NCBI RefSeq assembly: GCF_003236315.1
Contig: NZ_POTY01000010.1
Span: 1-51,586, forward strand
Direction of reading: 5' to 3'
DNA length: 51,586 nucleotides
Source: Micromonospora craterilacus
GTDB taxonomy: Bacteria; Actinomycetota; Actinomycetes; Mycobacteriales; Micromonosporaceae
Shown here: piece after piece, positions 1 to 9,226 of the stretch
Layout of the letters: each line of letters begins with the position of its first letter
Position numbering within the stretch: the stretch's first letter is position 1
The notes under the pieces: generated by a model
The model's input: the letters and a program-made list of their open reading frames with translations, nothing else
Told to the model about the DNA's origin: nothing
The model's database searches: none
Translations under genes and position numbers: made by a program

Positions 1-368
1 GGCGTACGGGGGGCGGGCAGCGCGGCGGCGCGCGTGAGCCGCCGGGTCGCGGACTCCGCCTCGTCGTACCCGGCCCAGGCACGGTCGAGTTCCGCCTGGG
101 CGGCCTGCCACGCGTCGCGTCGCCGACGGGCGTTCTGCGCGGCGCCGGTCGCCGCCACCGCCACCTCACCGGCGTAGCGGTGCAGGTCGGCCGCGGCGGT
201 CACGGCGGGATCCTCGACCGGGCCGGCGGGTTCATCGTCGGCCGGCCGGGCCGGCTCGGGCCGGGCGACCAGGGCGGTGAGTACGCCCAGCGCGAGCACG
301 AGCAGCACCGACCAGATGGCGGCGGCCCGGGGTACCTCGATCAGGAACTGGTAGACAACGCTCTCCAT
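1..368 (-). CDS. Single-pass membrane protein with coiled-coil-like tail, N-terminal part only
   Basis: The gene runs off the left edge, so only the first 122 codons are seen. The start ATG (366-368) follows a good GAGGAA ribosome site on the minus strand. Residues about 14-34 form one hydrophobic segment (AAIWSVLLVLALGVLTALV), followed by a Pro/Ala/Glu-rich linker and then a charged, Ala/Arg/Glu-rich stretch (around residues 65-115) that could form a coiled coil. This suggests a small membrane-anchored protein with a cytoplasmic helical tail. I do not recognise a family and infer no function. The codon pattern is typical of the window, so I trust it as a real gene. Confidence 0.6.
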   Translation of the reverse strand, partial: MESVVYQFLIEVPRAAAIWSVLLVLALGVLTALVARPEPARPADDEPAGPVEDPAVTAAADLHRYAGEVAVAATGAAQNARRRRDAWQAAQAELDRAWAGYDEAESATRRLTRAAALPAPRT

Positions 369-647
369 GGCGGTTCCTCATGGCAGGTGGTGCGGTGACG
401 GTGGCCGCGCCGACGCCGGGTCACCTGATGGCGGTACCACGGGTCGGGCGGTGGGAGGTGCATCCGAGGGAGACGGCGCCCGTGACCGGGCCCGGTCGCA
501 GCAGCCCGGTGCCGGCGTCCTGCCGGCGTGGGCGGCGCGACGGTGGCGGACCGGGACGACGGTGCGGCGGTCGTCCGGTACCGCCGGGCACCGGGCGGTG
601 GATCCAGGTTCTCCGGCAACACCGCCGCGATCGACCGGCGAACGGAC

Positions 648-1145
648 TCAGGCGCGGGGCGGAGCGCGAGCGGTGCTGGCACCCGGAACGGCCGCGACGG
701 GAGCGGGCACGACCGCAGCGGCACCGGTCCCGGCGGCGGGCAGGTGCGGCTGGGCCGGCACCCCCGGCAGCGTTCCGGGCCCGCCGCCCAGGTCGGCGCG
801 GTCCCCGAGGTCGACCCCGCTCGGTGCCGCGGCGTCGACCGACCCGCTCGCCGCGGCCAACTTCCACCCGCTGGACGCTGGCGGCACCACCGGGCCCGCC
901 GACGGGTGGGCGGGAGCCCCCGCGGCGAACTGCCCGGCCGGGGTGAGCTGCGCGGCGGGCGCAACAGTTGCGTTGAGCTGCCCGGCGAGCGCATCCGCCG
1001 TGGGGACCGGCCCGGCGGGCGCGGCGTGGGCGGGCATCGCCCAGGCCCCGATCGTGAACGCGGCGGCGACCGCGAAACCGGTCAGCAGTCGGTTGACCCA
1101 GCGCGCCAGCCACCACAGGGGACGGGCGGACGCGACGGGAGGCAC
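648..1145 (-). CDS. Secreted Ala/Pro-rich protein
   Basis: About 165 residues. The N-terminus carries a basic/aromatic region (PLWWLARWVNR), a hydrophobic core (LLTGFAVAAAFTIGAWAM) and an AHA-A signal-peptidase-like site near residue 43. The mature part is low-complexity, rich in Ala, Pro and Gly, with no recognisable domain or cysteine. I place the start at the GTG at 1143-1145 because a TAGCGT -10 box (1152-1157) lies exactly 6 nt upstream, the spacing seen at several other genes here; a second GTG three bases upstream (1146-1148) is the alternative. It reads in the same direction as the partial membrane gene to its left, 279 bp away. Function unknown, probably extracellular or envelope. 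Confidence 0.5.
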   Translation of the reverse strand: MPPVASARPLWWLARWVNRLLTGFAVAAAFTIGAWAMPAHAAPAGPVPTADALAGQLNATVAPAAQLTPAGQFAAGAPAHPSAGPVVPPASSGWKLAAASGSVDAAAPSGVDLGDRADLGGGPGTLPGVPAQPHLPAAGTGAAAVVPAPVAAVPGASTARAPPRA

Positions 1146-1151
1146 CACGCC

Positions 1152-1157
1152 ACGCTA
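1152..1157 (-). promoter_or_regulatory. Putative leaderless -10 box (TAGCGT)
   Basis: TAGCGT ends 6 nt before the GTG at 1145, so transcription would begin at or next to the start codon. This is a sequence-only prediction, supported by the same spacing at six other genes in the window. Confidence 0.4.
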
Positions 1158-1254
1158 CCGCCACGACCACCGGCCCGCACCGTCACCGGGCGTGTCGCAC
1201 CAGGACTCACCGCCGGTCGGCGCGGCTCGTCCCGCAGGTCACCGGCGACCCGCC

Positions 1255-2502
1255 TCACCGTCCGGGATGGACGCCCGATCCGTTCTCGGCGTACGTCGCC
1301 GGGCTCGTGTCATGCTGCGGGGCCCTCGGCCGGGGCACCGCGCTCGCCGGCACGGCCGGGGGTGAGCCGTCCGGCGGCGTGGCCTGCGGCGGCCCGCCCG
1401 ATGCCGCTCGGCGCGGTGCCAGCCGGCGCATCATCGGCTGTTCCACGTACCGGTGCAGCAGCGCGGCCAGCGCCAGGGTGAGCAGCAGGAAGCCGATCAC
1501 CGCGGTGGCGCCCCACCAGCCGGGCAGGCCCGTTCCCCAGTCGCCGGTGATCCGCAGGATCGTCATGATCACGAATACGTGCACCAGGTAGAAGGCGAAC
1601 GAGACCTCACCGAGCCAGACCATCGGGCGGGACCGCAGCGGCGAGCGACGCCCGTGCACGTCGGCGTCCGCCGCCGCGGCGATGACCAGGACGTACGCCG
1701 CCGAGAGCAACGCCGCCCAGAGCTCGGCCCGGATCCACTGGGAGGCCACCACCCAGGTCCCCACGAAGATCAGGGTGGCCACCGGCAGCCGCGGACCTCG
1801 CCACCGGCCGCGCAGCATGAGTTCGGCGGCGGCCACGCCCATCCAGAACTCCAGCGACCGGACCAGCGGGAACACCTGGGCGAACCACCAGCGGCTCTGC
1901 TCCGGCACCAGCGCCTGGCCCGGCCAGAGCGCCAGGATCAGCAGCGGCACCGCGACCACCACGGCCCACAGCATCCACGGCCTGGCCCGCCGCACCAGCG
2001 GCAGCGCCAGGGGCAGGCAGAGGTAGAAGAACAGCTCGCAGGAGAGCGACCAGCTCACGTTGTTGACGCTGTAGAAGTACCCGGGCCGGGGATCCCAGGC
2101 CTGGAGCAGGAACAGATTCTCCAACGCGGCCACCGGGTTGATCGGGTCGGCGAACCAGAACGCCGCCAGCATGGCCAGTGCCCACAACACCAGGTGGTTC
2201 GGGTAGATCTTGGCGAACCGGCGCCGCCAGAACCGCCGCCGGGAGTCACCCGGCCGGGCCGACCAGACCAGCACGAAGCCGCTGAGGATGAAGAAGAACT
2301 GCACCCCGGACAGGCCCAGGGTGAAGATCTCGCTGACCACCGCCTGATGGCCCGGCTCGGCGATGATCCGCATGGTGCCGGCGTGGAACCCGAAGACCAG
2401 CAGCGCGGCGACCCAGCGCAGCCCGGTCAGCGACGGCAGCCGGCTCGCGTCGCCGCCTCCGGTAGCAGGTGCCGGTCGATCGACGACGGTAGCGCTGGCC
2501 AT
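1255..2502 (-). CDS. Acyltransferase family 3 (OafA/YrhL-type) membrane protein
   Basis: 415 residues, usual length for the family. It starts at the fold's typical entry point (LPSLTGLRWVAALLVFGFHAG, with the family R-x-x-A-A..V..FH pattern and the conserved His near residue 40), then has about ten hydrophobic segments, an NNVSWSLSCELFFY motif near residues 145-160 (family: SW.L..E..FY) and a C-terminal YLVH motif near residue 310. Members move O-acyl groups onto cell-surface sugars from the cytoplasmic side. Its place beside GT2, pseI and the rest of the sugar locus suggests O-acylation of the glycan made here. The last 50 residues are Pro-rich and probably disordered. The ATG is preceded by TAGGGT at a 6-nt distance and has no Shine-Dalgarno, so the mRNA is probably leaderless. 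Confidence 0.85.
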   Translation of the reverse strand: MASATVVDRPAPATGGGDASRLPSLTGLRWVAALLVFGFHAGTMRIIAEPGHQAVVSEIFTLGLSGVQFFFILSGFVLVWSARPGDSRRRFWRRRFAKIYPNHLVLWALAMLAAFWFADPINPVAALENLFLLQAWDPRPGYFYSVNNVSWSLSCELFFYLCLPLALPLVRRARPWMLWAVVVAVPLLILALWPGQALVPEQSRWWFAQVFPLVRSLEFWMGVAAAELMLRGRWRGPRLPVATLIFVGTWVVASQWIRAELWAALLSAAYVLVIAAAADADVHGRRSPLRSRPMVWLGEVSFAFYLVHVFVIMTILRITGDWGTGLPGWWGATAVIGFLLLTLALAALLHRYVEQPMMRRLAPRRAASGGPPQATPPDGSPPAVPASAVPRPRAPQHDTSPATYAENGSGVHPGR

Positions 2503-2508
2503 CCGGGC

Positions 2509-2514
2509 ACCCTA
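2509..2514 (-). promoter_or_regulatory. Putative leaderless -10 box (TAGGGT)
   Basis: TAGGGT lies exactly 6 nt upstream of the acyltransferase ATG (2500-2502) on the minus strand. There is no purine-rich ribosome site between box and start. Confidence 0.5.
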
Positions 2515-2658
2515 CCGGTTCGGGCACTCCCCCTCGAATCGGGCAGGACACACCTGGCGGTTCCGTTAACCCAGAGGTGCCCTGCTGTTCAAACACTCCA
2601 CCACCACCGGCCACGTCAGGTTCCGAGCCCGTCCACCCGGCCGGTCAAAGGTTTCCGG

Positions 2659-3783
2659 GTGGTCAATCAGCCGACGCGCACGCCGCTGCTCAGCATCGTC
2701 GTGCCGGTGTACGGCGTCGAGGCGTACCTGCCGCAGTGCCTGGACTCGATCCACGCCGACATCCCGGCGGGCGAGGCGGCGGCGGTGGAGGTGGTCGCCG
2801 TGGACGACGCCTCGCCGGACGGCTGCGGGCAACTGCTGCGCGAGTACGCCGCCGACCACCCGGGCGTACGGGTCCTGCACCTGAGCAAGAACGTCGGCCT
2901 CGGGTTGGCCCGCAACGCCGGCCTGGACGCGGCCACCGGCCGGTACGTGTGGTTCGTCGACAGCGACGACTGGCTGCCGCCAGGGACGATCCCGGCGGTG
3001 CTCGACCGGCTGCGCACCGACCGGCCCGACGTGATGATGATCGACCACCTGCGGGTGCACGAGTGCGGGCGCCGAGAGGTGGACGTCAGCAGCCGGCTGC
3101 TGCGCGGCACACCCGGGGTGGTGCGGCTCGCCGACCGACCGCAGCTGCTGCGGGTGCAGCACACCGCCTGGAACAAGGTGGTACGCCGCGAGTTCATGGC
3201 CGAGCTGGGCCTACGCTTCCACCCCGGCTGGTACGAGGACATCCCGTTCAGCCACCCGCTGCTGATCGGCGCCGAGCGGATCTCGGTGCTGGACGAGGTC
3301 TGCTACCTGTACCGCCAGGGCCGCCAGGGTGCCATCACCTCGACCCGCAGCGGCCGCCACTTCGACGCCTTCGAGCAGTACGACCGGCTGTTCGCCTGGC
3401 TGCGCCAACGGCACCCCGACGGGCGCTGGCACGCGGAGCTGTTCGACCTGATGGTGAACCACTTCCTGGTGGTGGTGGGCAACGACGACCGGCTGCACCC
3501 GCACCTGCGGCGGTCCTTCTTCCGCCGGGTGGCCGGGCACTACCGTCGGTACCTGCCGGGCGGCGGATACCCGCGACCGGGCGGAGTGGCCGGGCTCAAG
3601 CACCGGTTGGTCGGCCAGGACAGCTACCTGGCGTACGCCGCACTGCGGCGGGCCCACCGGCTGGCCGGCCGGCTGCGCAGCCCGGCGGCCACCTCGACCT
3701 CGACGGACGGTGCCGACACGGCGCCGGACCCCACTTCGGAAAGCCGCACGCTGGTGCGGACGCAGGGAAACGGATCGGAATGA
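2659..3783 (+). CDS. Family 2 glycosyltransferase
   Basis: 374 residues from the GTG at 2659, which is preceded by AAAGG at a suitable distance; the frame is open much further upstream but without family sequence. The N-terminus is a clear GT-A/GT2 fold: LSIVVPVYGVEAYLPQCLDS, VVAVDDASPDGC (nucleotide-binding Asp), GLGLARNAGLDAATG and YVWFVDSDDWL (metal-binding DxD), with WYEDIPF (residues about 192-198) as the probable catalytic acidic motif. No membrane segment is visible. Its stop overlaps the pseI start (ATGA), so the two are translationally coupled, suggesting that this enzyme builds the glycan that uses the nonulosonic acid. Donor and acceptor cannot be read from sequence. Confidence 0.85.
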   Translation: MVNQPTRTPLLSIVVPVYGVEAYLPQCLDSIHADIPAGEAAAVEVVAVDDASPDGCGQLLREYAADHPGVRVLHLSKNVGLGLARNAGLDAATGRYVWFVDSDDWLPPGTIPAVLDRLRTDRPDVMMIDHLRVHECGRREVDVSSRLLRGTPGVVRLADRPQLLRVQHTAWNKVVRREFMAELGLRFHPGWYEDIPFSHPLLIGAERISVLDEVCYLYRQGRQGAITSTRSGRHFDAFEQYDRLFAWLRQRHPDGRWHAELFDLMVNHFLVVVGNDDRLHPHLRRSFFRRVAGHYRRYLPGGGYPRPGGVAGLKHRLVGQDSYLAYAALRRAHRLAGRLRSPAATSTSTDGADTAPDPTSESRTLVRTQGNGSE

Positions 3784-4829
3784 CGACGCTGAAGATCGGG
3801 CCGCACCTGGTCGGCACCGGGGAACGCCCCTTCGTGGTGGCCGAGATGTCCGGAAACCACAACGGTGACCTGGATCGGGCACTGGCCATCGTGGACGCGG
3901 TGGCGGCCAGCGGCGCGCACGCGCTGAAGCTCCAGACGTACCGCCCGGACACCATCACCATCGACGTCGACACGCCGGCCTTCCGCATCTCCGGGGGCCA
4001 CGAGCTGTGGGGTGGGCAGAACCTCTACCGGCTCTACGAGCGGGCACACACCCCGTACGAGTGGCACCGGCCGATCTTCGAGCGCGCCCGCGAGCAGGGG
4101 TTGACGGTCTTCTCCTCCCCCTTCGACCCCTCGGCGGTGGAGCTGCTGGAGGAGCTAAACGCGCCGGCGTACAAGATCGCCTCGTCGGAGCTGGTCGACC
4201 TGCCGCTGATCCGGCTGGTCGCCGCCACCGGCAAGCCGATGGTCATCTCCACCGGGATGGCCACGCTGGCCGAGATCGACGCCGCGGTCCGCACCGCCCG
4301 CGACGGCGGTGCCGGCGGGATCGTGCTGCTGGCCTGCACCGCCTCCTACCCGGCACCGCCCGCCGACAGCAACCTGCGGCGCATTCCGGTGCTGGCGGAC
4401 GCGTTCGGCGTGCCGGTCGGCCTCTCCGACCACACCCCCGGCATCGGCGTACCGGTCGCCTCGGTGGCGCTCGGGGCCTGCTTCATCGAGAAGCACGTCA
4501 CCCTGGACCGCGCCGACGGCGGCGTGGACTCCGACTTCTCCCTCAACCCGGCGGAGCTGGCGGCCCTGGTGGTCGAGTCGGAGCGGGCGCACGCGGCGCT
4601 CGGCGGCACCGCCGTCGGCCCGACCCCGGCCGAGCAGGAGGGACTACGGTTCCGGCGCTCGCTCTACGTGGTGGCCGACGTGCGCGCCGGCGACGAGGTC
4701 ACCGCGCAGAACGTCCGATCGATCCGGCCGGCCGGCGGGCTGCCCCCGGTGGAGATCGACCGGGTGCTGGGCCGCCACTTCACCACCGACGTCGCCCGCG
4801 GCACCCCGCTGAGCTGGGACCTGGTCTGA
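3780..4829 (+). CDS. pseI: Pseudaminic acid synthase (NeuB family)
   Basis: 349 residues, the expected NeuB-family length. The enzyme condenses the free 6-deoxy-AltdiNAc sugar with phosphoenolpyruvate to give pseudaminic acid. It has the family start (FVVAEMSGNHNGDLDRAL), the LKLQTY motif, FSSPFDPSAVELLEEL, YKIASSEL, KPMVISTGMA, GLSDHTPGIGVPVASVALGA and EKHVTLDRADGGVDSDFS, followed by a C-terminal SAF/antifreeze-like domain (from about residue 285, RRSLYVVADVRAGDEVT). The ELWGGQNLYRLYERAHTPYEWH stretch is characteristic of PseI rather than of sialic or legionaminic synthases. It overlaps the upstream GT2 by 4 bp. The other five Pse enzymes lie 4.7-14 kb downstream. High confidence in the family; the Pse assignment rests on motif resemblance plus the full pathway nearby. 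Confidence 0.92.
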   Translation: MTTLKIGPHLVGTGERPFVVAEMSGNHNGDLDRALAIVDAVAASGAHALKLQTYRPDTITIDVDTPAFRISGGHELWGGQNLYRLYERAHTPYEWHRPIFERAREQGLTVFSSPFDPSAVELLEELNAPAYKIASSELVDLPLIRLVAATGKPMVISTGMATLAEIDAAVRTARDGGAGGIVLLACTASYPAPPADSNLRRIPVLADAFGVPVGLSDHTPGIGVPVASVALGACFIEKHVTLDRADGGVDSDFSLNPAELAALVVESERAHAALGGTAVGPTPAEQEGLRFRRSLYVVADVRAGDEVTAQNVRSIRPAGGLPPVEIDRVLGRHFTTDVARGTPLSWDLV

Positions 4830-4954
4830 CGACTGGCGCGCGGGGCGGTGTTCGAGGGTGACCGGAAGAGAGCGCGGAAGAGCGTGTCCGCGTCAACTGG
4901 CGACCTACCGCGAAATTGAGCCGGGCCAACCGTGTCAGACAAGGTTGGGCTGAG

Positions 4955-4984
4955 CGAACACGAACACGAACACGAACACGAACG
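4955..4984 (+). repeat. CGAACA hexanucleotide tandem repeat
   Basis: Four perfect CGAACA units followed by one CGAACG unit (30 bp), in noncoding DNA 125 bp after the pseI stop. There are no spacers, so this is a microsatellite and not a CRISPR array. Confidence 0.85.
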
Positions 4985-5351
4985 CTCGCCGCAGCCCGAT
5001 GCACGCTCATCGGCACGCCGACACCTCATGCGGGTGAAGTTCCGGCGCAGAGGATGTCGGGCTGCCCAGCCGTCTGCCATCTTGGCCGTATTCTGCGCCC
5101 CCCAAGTTTAGCCGCTCCAGATCGATGCTCTACCGTCCCAGCCATCACTGTTGTGCGCTTGGGTCGAGGAATTTCGGCCGCCCTTGTGCGGCAGGCCGTC
5201 CGGCCCGGTGTAGCGCGCCTGCCGTTTTCCGAGGGCAGGTGCCGAACGCTTCCGAAGCGACGCTTACGACCTGTGAGAACTCCGCTCAAACGCGGCCCCA
5301 GCGGGTCGCGAGGGCGCGCGAGTCGAGGTAGGCCTTCAGCATGCAGGTAGT

Positions 5352-5400
5352 TCGAACAGGTCTTCATCGAAGCCTCGAACAACTTCGAACGATGTCGAAC
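5352..5400 (+). repeat. Cluster of TCGAAC/TCGAAG motifs
   Basis: TCGAAC begins at 5352, 5375, 5385 and 5395, and TCGAAG at 5367. The last three copies are exactly 10 bp apart, about one helical turn, all in the same orientation. The cluster lies 170-220 bp upstream of the secreted-protein gene at 5570. TCGAAC equals the half-site of actinobacterial LexA boxes, but no inverted partner at the right spacing is present. Confidence 0.6.
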
Positions 5401-5569
5401 GCGCAGCTGAATTGACTGGGGTATAGCGCCCGCAAGACGATGGTCAGCGACGCGGCGGAGGGTTTGGCAGGATCGGGCGGTATAGCCAGACCTCATCACC
5501 AACTCAAATCACGGCATCCTCCCGTCGTGGCGCCATTATGCCAAAAGAGCAAATGAAGGGAGCACAGGA

Positions 5570-6040
5570 ATGCGGGTCAACATCCTGCACAGCCGGCGTC
5601 GGATACCTCGAACCCGATTCGGCCGAGCCATGGCGACCATGTTCACGCTGGCCGCAATCACCGCCGCAACCCTCGTCACCACTGCCAGTCCGGCTGCCGC
5701 CACCGCGAGTGGGTGCACCGCAGCGCGGGACATAGGGCTGGTGTGCGGCGAGGTCATTGGCAGTGGACTGCATATCAGTACCGCCACGGTCACGCGCACC
5801 AGGCCGGGCTGGCCTGTCTCTGGCAACGTCTGCGACTACCAGGGCCTAATCACCGTGTACAACAGCAGCGGCTCGCAGATCTATCAGCAGCGCAGCCCGA
5901 AACACTCCGGCTGCACCTTCTACATTGGATGGTTTGACTTCAACGTCAACAGGTACTTCCCCAACAATTCCAAGATATCGCTGTCATTCTATGAATATGG
6001 TGTTCATCAAGGCACGGTGAGCTTCAAAATAACGACGTAA
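5570..6040 (+). CDS. Small secreted protein, function unknown
   Basis: 156 residues. The ATG follows a GAAGGGAGCACAGGA leader with plausible ribosome-binding purines. Residues 1-20 are strongly basic, followed by a hydrophobic core (MFTLAAITAATLVTTA) and an AAA-TA cleavage region near residue 45. The mature ~110 residues contain four Cys (GCTAA, LVCGE, NVCDY, SGCTF), which could form two disulfides, and many aromatic residues and beta-type stretches, suggesting a small beta-rich extracellular domain. Codon use is visibly less GC-rich than in neighbours (for example the AAT/ATA/TAT-rich 3' end), which points to relatively recent acquisition. I do not recognise the family. Confidence 0.7.
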   Translation: MRVNILHSRRRIPRTRFGRAMATMFTLAAITAATLVTTASPAAATASGCTAARDIGLVCGEVIGSGLHISTATVTRTRPGWPVSGNVCDYQGLITVYNSSGSQIYQQRSPKHSGCTFYIGWFDFNVNRYFPNNSKISLSFYEYGVHQGTVSFKITT

Positions 6041-6131
6041 GGGAAACGCGAAGTCGATTCGTCGAGTTTGGGCACCGCCCTGCCGGTCGCAGCGCGGCAA
6101 GAACCAAACCGCAGCACAGAAGGGAGCAGTT

Positions 6132-6503
6132 GTGAAGGCGTCAAGACGTCTCGGAATCCTCGCCGTAACGGCGGCCACGTCGGTTGCGATGCTGATACCG
6201 GCAACCCCTGCTCAAGCCGCCACCGAATGCACCACACTGTGGCTCACTGCCGGCTCTGCTGACGTCTGCAAGAGTTACAGCGCAGTCGGAGGCGGGTACT
6301 ACGACGGATACGTCGAGGTGAAGCGGGCCAACTCGCGGGTGTCGACCCAGGTGTACCTGGACGGCTCGATCTATGCACTGACCTATCCGGGCAAGACCGG
6401 CAGGAAATACTTCTCATACATGAAAAAGGTCCACATCAGGGCATGCATCGGCGAACCTGAAATTAATGGCAAGATCACTTCCAACTGCGGAATCTTCTGG
6501 TGA
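6132..6503 (+). CDS. Small secreted Cys-containing protein, function unknown
   Basis: 123 residues from a GTG preceded by GAAGGGAGC. A signal peptide is clear (MKASRRLGILAVTAATSVAMLIPATPAQA-A, cleavage near residue 29). The mature ~94 residues have four Cys (ECTT, DVCK, RACIG, NCGIFW) and several Gly/Tyr-rich turns (VGGGYYDGYVEV), so a small disulfide-stabilised extracellular protein is likely. It lies 91 bp after another secreted protein of similar size and Cys count, in the same direction and the same lower-GC island. I see no clear sequence repeat between the two, but they may belong to one functional set. No family recognised. Confidence 0.65.
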   Translation: MKASRRLGILAVTAATSVAMLIPATPAQAATECTTLWLTAGSADVCKSYSAVGGGYYDGYVEVKRANSRVSTQVYLDGSIYALTYPGKTGRKYFSYMKKVHIRACIGEPEINGKITSNCGIFW

Positions 6504-6686
6504 CGCACCCCCACGAGTGAGACAGTCTCCAACAGTACGACGGGCGCTAGCCTGAACCTACCGATGAGACTGGCGTGATGCGGGGAGTTGGATACCCGGT
6601 GCCCTCCGAGCGGCGAGATTGAAGTGCTTGCGCTTTGATCGACCCGTTCGAGAGGGCACTAGGTGTCCGGCAGCCGCCGGCGGGCG

Positions 6687-7142
6687 TCAGCGGCGGTGGG
6701 GGCCGGCGGCGAAGGCGACGGTGACGACCATGTCGGCCAGGGTCAGGGTGCGCCACAGCCAGCGGGTGCCGGGGGGTACCTCCAGGCCGTGCCGCTGCCA
6801 CCAGATCGCCACCGGCACGTCGGCCAACTTGGACAGACACTCGGCGCGGGTCCACCGGGCCCAGAAGTCGGTGGCGCCGAACCGGCGGGCCAGCGCGGGA
6901 GGCAGCGGACCGTCGGCGCGCTCGGCGTCGATCGCCACCCGCCAGCCCGGCACCGGTGGGGCGTACCAGCCGACGCAGCGCCCGTCACCCAGGTGGCTGC
7001 GGGTCACCGCGTCGACCGAAGCCTCCGCCGGCGCCACCCGTAGGTGTCGCGGCGCGGCGGCGAGCAGGGCGGAAACCGGTGCTGGTCCCGCGCCGCCGTC
7101 GGCGCGGGACCAGCGTTCGGTCGGTTCAGATCGAGGCGGCAC
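6687..7142 (-). CDS. Short 4'-phosphopantetheinyl-transferase-like protein
   Basis: Up to 151 residues. The core reads WRVAIDAERADG (compare the PPTase GxDxE motif) and WARWTRAECLSKL (compare W-[ST]-x-K-E-x-x-x-K; here Ala replaces the first Lys, while the Glu and last Lys are kept). This would load phosphopantetheine onto a carrier protein; an ACP gene is the first gene of this operon. The start is uncertain. A GTG at 7140-7142 overlaps the end of the upstream reductase, but a strong hairpin (7081-7114) lies just after it, so the GTG at 7035-7037 (116 residues) is the alternative. The protein is shorter than Sfp-type enzymes and may be a reduced or degenerate member. Confidence 0.55.
   Translation of the reverse strand: MPPRSEPTERWSRADGGAGPAPVSALLAAAPRHLRVAPAEASVDAVTRSHLGDGRCVGWYAPPVPGWRVAIDAERADGPLPPALARRFGATDFWARWTRAECLSKLADVPVAIWWQRHGLEVPPGTRWLWRTLTLADMVVTVAFAAGPHRR
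7081..7114 (-). terminator. Perfect 14-bp hairpin, possible terminator
   Basis: Two perfectly complementary 14-base arms (7081-7094 and 7101-7114) flank a 6-base loop, starting 11 bases after the reductase stop codon on the minus strand. There is no U-tract, which is common for actinobacterial terminators. It lies inside the longest version of the PPTase-like gene, so it could be an attenuator, or evidence for that gene's later start. Confidence 0.55.
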
Positions 7143-7876
7143 CGTCGACCACGATGACCTGGCCGTTGATGTTGGTCTGCTCGCGCAGCAGCATCCGCAC
7201 GACCGGCACCACCTCCTCCGGCTCGGTGAGGTGACCGGTCGGGGTACGGCGCACGATCTGGTCGAGCTGGGTCTGGCCGAGCACCGCCGACATCTCCGAG
7301 GCGAAGAAGCCGGGTGCGACGGCGTTGACCAGCACCCGACCACCCAGCTCGCGGGCCAGCGAGCGGGTGGCGGCGTCCATTCCGCCCTTGGTGGCGGAGT
7401 ACGCGACCAGGCCGGGGAAACCGCGCTGCGCGCAGATCGAGGTGATGTTGACGATCCGGCCGCGCAGCCCCTGAGCCAGCATCCGCCGCACGGTGAGCCG
7501 GGTGAGCTGCAACGGCGCGGTCAGGTTGGTCTCGATGATCCGGGCGATGTCGGCGGTCGCGGTGTGCACGTGCAGCGAGTCCTGCCCGACGGCGGCGTTG
7601 TTGACCACACCGTCGATCGGCCCGAGCCGCTCCTCCGCGGCCCGGACGAACGCCTGTGCGGCGGCGAGGTCGGTGACGTCGACCGAACCGACGTGCGACC
7701 GGTCCGGGTGGGCGTCGGCGAGCTTGGCCAGCTCCGGGGTGACCGTACGGGCGAAGGCAGCCACCTTGACGCCCGATTCGAGCAGGTCGGTGACGATGGC
7801 GAGGCCCAGGCCGCGGGATCCGCCGGAGACGAGCACCACGGAGGACGGCGGGACGAGCTGGGTGTGGGCGGCGGGG

Positions 7877-7884
<8 letters not shown>
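7126..7884 (-). CDS. FabG-like short-chain dehydrogenase/reductase
   Basis: 252 residues, classical SDR length. It has the NAD(P) motif SGGSRGLGLAI (residues about 18-28), the NNAAVG motif, the catalytic Ser in NITSICA, and YSATKGG with the Tyr and Lys. The region after the YxxxK motif (VNAVAPGFFASEMS) matches the FabG type. In an operon with an acyl carrier protein and an acyl-activating ligase, the likely reaction is reduction of a 3-oxoacyl-ACP to a 3-hydroxyacyl-ACP (inference). The ATG overlaps the ligase stop by 8 bp, indicating translational coupling. A general SDR acting on a sugar nucleotide is the alternative. Confidence 0.85.

Positions 7885-9222
<1,338 letters not shown>

Positions 9223-9226
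<4 letters not shown>

Larger units (their letters stand above)
4830..5569 (+). other. 740-bp intergenic stretch with short repeats
   Basis: No convincing gene on either strand. Frames that stay open here encode low-complexity strings with no family resemblance. The base composition becomes clearly less GC-rich to the right. It contains a CGAACA tandem array (4955-4984) and a cluster of TCGAAC motifs (5352-5400), treated separately. The last 60 bases probably hold the promoter and leader of the secreted-protein gene at 5570. Confidence 0.6.

Noticed and set aside
367-1365. Long plus-strand frames of 188-332 codons
   Set aside because: Low-complexity Ala/Gly/Arg/Pro products with no family motifs; the minus-strand frame has a clear signal peptide instead.
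3780-4829. Sialic acid (NeuB) or legionaminic acid synthase
   Set aside because: Internal motifs and the presence of PseB, PseC and PseG point to pseudaminic acid; no NeuC or LegB/LegG-type enzyme is visible.
4955-4984. CRISPR array
   Set aside because: The units are contiguous 6-mers without spacers.
4664-5080. Minus-strand frame with Cys-Ser repeats
   Set aside because: The repeats are simply the CGAACA microsatellite read in another phase, and the 3' part shadows pseI.
5352-5400. LexA (SOS) box
   Set aside because: No inverted TCGAAC-N4-GTTCGA pair is present; the copies are direct repeats.
5026-5502. 158-codon minus-strand frame across the intergenic region
   Set aside because: Arg/Pro-rich, no domain, runs through the TCGAAC repeats, and overlaps no conserved neighbour arrangement; typical of chance open frames in GC-rich DNA.
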